A stretch of DNA of 6,609 nt from Spirochaetaceae bacterium (lineage in GTDB: Bacteria > Spirochaetota > Spirochaetia > Treponematales > Breznakiellaceae), in assembly GCA_031265535.1 (NCBI GenBank), contig JAISCO010000286.1:1-6609 (forward strand), read 5' to 3'. Each line of letters opens with the position of its first letter. Positions within the stretch are counted from its first letter, which is position 1. This document shows positions 4,974 through 6,609 of the stretch, piece after piece. The translations under genes and the position numbers were made by a program. The notes below the pieces were generated by a model. It was not told the DNA's origin. It saw only the letters and a program-made list of their open reading frames with translations, and made no database searches.

Positions 4974-5825
4974 TTATTTTGATCCCGCCTGAGCCGCCGC
5001 GATTACGTGGCTTACCAGATTGGCGCTTGTTACCGAGCCTACACCGCCCGGAACAGGGCTGATTCCGGCTACAATAGGTTCAACTTCTTCGGTTTTAACA
5101 TCGCCGCAAGTGCCTTTTTCACCGTTTGGCTTTGCGTTTACACCAACATCAATGACGTACTGTCCAGCCTTAAAACATTCCTTGCCAACGCTCCACGCGC
5201 GTCCCATGGCGACTACCACTACATCGGCGGCCTGCACCTTTTTGGGAAGATCCTTGGTCTTGGAATGGCAGACCGTTACCGTACCGTTTTTCTTCAACAA
5301 AAGCATGGAAACAGGCTTGCCGATGACGGTACTGCGGCCAAGAACTACCACATCTTTGCCGGCAACATCAACCTTGTAATGGTCAAGTATCTTGATTACA
5401 GATTCGGCTGTACAAGGCGGATAACCGGCGCCGGTATCCGAATAGATTCCGGCCATTGAGCCGTCCGTTATACCGTCCATATCTTTTGCCGGAAGCAGCG
5501 CGGCGCGCGCCTCGTTGTCATTGATCTGTTTAGGTAACGGACGGAAGAGCAAAACGCCATGAACATTCTTGTCTTCGTTGGCGGACTTGATCACTTTGAG
5601 AAGTTCGGATTGCGGCGCGTCCTCCGGTAAAACATAGTTTTTTACCTCTACGCCGACCGCTTCGCAATTCTTGGTCGCGCCTTTCTCGTAAGAAATATCG
5701 CTGGGTTTCTCACCCATACGAATAATTCCCAGAGTTGGTTTAACGCCCTTTGCTTTGAGCGCCTCTACATCCTTTTTCATTTGTTCCTGCATAGCAGCCG
5801 CTACATCTTTTCCACTTAGTAACAT
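4974..5825 (-). CDS. folD: FolD, methylenetetrahydrofolate dehydrogenase; cyclohydrolase residues substituted
   Basis: This 283-residue protein of full normal length interconverts 5,10-methylene- and 5,10-methenyl-THF with NAD(P) in cytosolic one-carbon metabolism. Visible motifs are FRPLP (94-98), KDMDG (114-118), PPCTAES (136-142), the dinucleotide-binding GRSTVIGKP (163-171) and PGGVGSVTSANL near the end. Aligned without gaps to E. coli FolD (offset 4), Y46 matches Y50 and D117 matches D121. However, the catalytic lysine K54 is A50 and Q98 is F94. In studied bifunctional enzymes that lysine and glutamine are needed for cyclohydrolase activity. A lysine two residues later (K52) might partly compensate. 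I infer a mainly dehydrogenase enzyme that relies on the adjacent FchA for the hydrolysis step. The start ATG is well placed 5 nt after AAGGAG (- strand, 5830-5836 region). Confidence 0.95.
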   Translation of the reverse strand: MLLSGKDVAAAMQEQMKKDVEALKAKGVKPTLGIIRMGEKPSDISYEKGATKNCEAVGVEVKNYVLPEDAPQSELLKVIKSANEDKNVHGVLLFRPLPKQINDNEARAALLPAKDMDGITDGSMAGIYSDTGAGYPPCTAESVIKILDHYKVDVAGKDVVVLGRSTVIGKPVSMLLLKKNGTVTVCHSKTKDLPKKVQAADVVVVAMGRAWSVGKECFKAGQYVIDVGVNAKPNGEKGTCGDVKTEEVEPIVAGISPVPGGVGSVTSANLVSHVIAAAQAGSK

Positions 5826-5880
5826 AATGTCTCCTTCTTAAATAGTTGGCGGCAAAACCACCGCCGGATTTAAAATAACC

Positions 5881-5929
5881 GGAATTTTATTCCAACTGGA
5901 ATAAAATTCCAACTGGAGTAAAACTCCAG
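5881..5929. repeat. Two adjacent hairpins in the fchA-folD gap
   Basis: GGAATTTTATTCC (5881-5893) and GGAATAAAATTCC (5898-5910) form a perfect 13-bp inverted repeat with loop AACT. Next, CTGGAGT (5913-5919) pairs with ACTCCAG (5923-5929). The repeated AACTGGA core links them to the palindromes at 1355 and 4855. A smaller stem, GGCGG/CCGCC (5848-5852 with 5861-5865), sits closer to folD. They fill most of the 109-nt gap and could attenuate read-through, protect the fchA mRNA end, or simply be dispersed repeats. There is no good U-run. Confidence 0.65.
5884..5912 (-). promoter_or_regulatory. Possible internal promoter for folD
   Basis: On the - strand, TTGGAA (5912-5907) and TAAAAT (5889-5884) are spaced by exactly 17 nt, a reasonable sigma-70 arrangement about 60 nt upstream of the folD start. 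Both boxes are made by the hairpin repeats described above, so the match may be coincidental. fchA and folD could equally be one transcript. Confidence 0.3.
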
Positions 5930-5934
5930 AAAAT

Positions 5935-6567
5935 TCAGGTTTTGAGCTGATTTTTTACGTCCGCGAAGACCTTATCAGCAAGAGCGCCGTACTCTTTTAT
6001 CAGCGCGTCCGCATCCTTGTTTATCTTATCGGCCCACGCCCTGTCTGCGGACGCTTTTGTATTTATAAAAACATTAAGACTCGCGCCGTCAAGGGCCGCC
6101 TTACAAAAAATCACGCCAACTCCGGCATCGCTCACGGCAAGTTTGCTGCCTTTTGCCGCAAACTGTTCGCAGATTTTGATAGCCTCGGCGCATTTTTTCA
6201 TTATCTCGAAAGGCGTAGCGCAGGCGTCTTTAAGACATTTTTCCATAACACGCGCCTTTTCCGCCTTTTCCGCGTCGGTATTCGCGGGAAGCCCGTAAGC
6301 CTTTGAAAGCGGCTCAAAATCTTCCGCGTCTTTGTCAATCAGAGCGAGAAATTCTTTTTGCAGTTTATCACATTCCGCTTGCAGTCTCTTAATCTCCGGT
6401 TCAACGTCCGCATACTTCTTTTTACCAACAGTAAGGGATCCTACCATGTTGCCAAGAGCGGTCCCCACAGCGCCTACCAGCGCCGAAGCCCCGCCGCCGC
6501 CCGGTACAGCCGCCTTGCTTGCCAGTACGGACACAAAATCGGGAATGTTTTTTGCAGAAATGCTCAT
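5935..6567 (-). CDS. fchA: FchA, methenyl-THF cyclohydrolase / formimino-THF cyclodeaminase family
   Basis: This 210-residue protein is a complete stand-alone cyclodeaminase-type (FTCD_C) domain. Members either deaminate 5-formimino-THF or hydrolyse 5,10-methenyl-THF to 10-formyl-THF. No formiminotransferase domain is attached. Seen in the sequence are the glycine-rich N-terminal PGGGGASALVGAVGTALG loop typical of the fold, the helical ID-x-DAEDFEPL segment with its conserved acidic residue, and SDAGVGVIFCKAALDGASLNV near the C-terminus. I chose ATG 6567 as the start because GGAGG lies 8 nt upstream on the - strand (6580-6576). The longer TTG start at 6582 would overlap that ribosome-binding site. 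folD follows in the same direction after 109 nt. Given that FolD lacks its cyclohydrolase residues, cyclohydrolase activity is the more likely main role, although cyclodeaminase activity in histidine breakdown is not excluded. Confidence 0.92.
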   Translation of the reverse strand: MSISAKNIPDFVSVLASKAAVPGGGGASALVGAVGTALGNMVGSLTVGKKKYADVEPEIKRLQAECDKLQKEFLALIDKDAEDFEPLSKAYGLPANTDAEKAEKARVMEKCLKDACATPFEIMKKCAEAIKICEQFAAKGSKLAVSDAGVGVIFCKAALDGASLNVFINTKASADRAWADKINKDADALIKEYGALADKVFADVKNQLKT

Positions 6568-6609
6568 CAAAAAAACCTCCAAATAAATTAAATTTTCAGG
6601 ACAAAAAGC

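Noticed and set aside
5007..5459. + strand 150-codon and 119-codon frames opposite folD
   Set aside because: They are antisense shadows of the well-supported folD coding sequence.
6568..6582. Longer fchA start at TTG 6582
   Set aside because: The TTG lies within the Shine-Dalgarno GGAGG used by ATG 6567; the shorter start gives correct spacing and matches where family homology begins.

Overview
This looks like a piece of a spirochaete chromosome, probably from a Treponema-like host-associated bacterium. The basis is inference: the folate gene pair, a large treponeme-style outer-membrane protein, a poly-G tract upstream of that gene, and abundant short palindromes between genes. No rRNA or other taxonomic marker is present, so the placement is tentative.

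Layout. Positions 1-568 hold no convincing gene. This stretch is repeat-rich: a ~60-bp box present twice (1 and 355), a 10-fold GTTGA tandem array, and two hairpins. Positions 569-1247 (+ strand) are a compact type II toxin-antitoxin operon, vapB-vapC, with its own promoter embedded in a perfect 12-bp inverted repeat that is the likely autoregulatory operator. Positions 1248-1653 are intergenic. They contain several palindromes and a 117-bp candidate miniature transposable element with 18-bp terminal inverted repeats and a 4-bp target duplication (ATGC).

Everything from 1654 to the right end is on the - strand. In transcription order it is fchA (methenyl-tetrahydrofolate cyclohydrolase/cyclodeaminase family), folD (methylene-tetrahydrofolate dehydrogenase), a strong intrinsic terminator, a ~300-bp regulatory-looking gap, then a 1006-residue secreted protein. 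That protein has an HEMTH zinc-protease domain, a propeller-like middle and a C-terminal outer-membrane beta-barrel.

How the parts fit. FolD here lacks the lysine and glutamine that bifunctional FolD enzymes use for cyclohydrolase chemistry, and FchA is encoded immediately upstream. The two proteins therefore probably divide the methylene- to formyl-THF steps between them. The gap before the 1006-residue gene contains a run of 14 G (- strand) and a 32-codon upstream ORF that reads through it and stops 5 nt before the gene, which has no visible Shine-Dalgarno sequence. This is the most interesting part of the window: a plausible phase-variation switch for a surface protein. The rest is ordinary by comparison.
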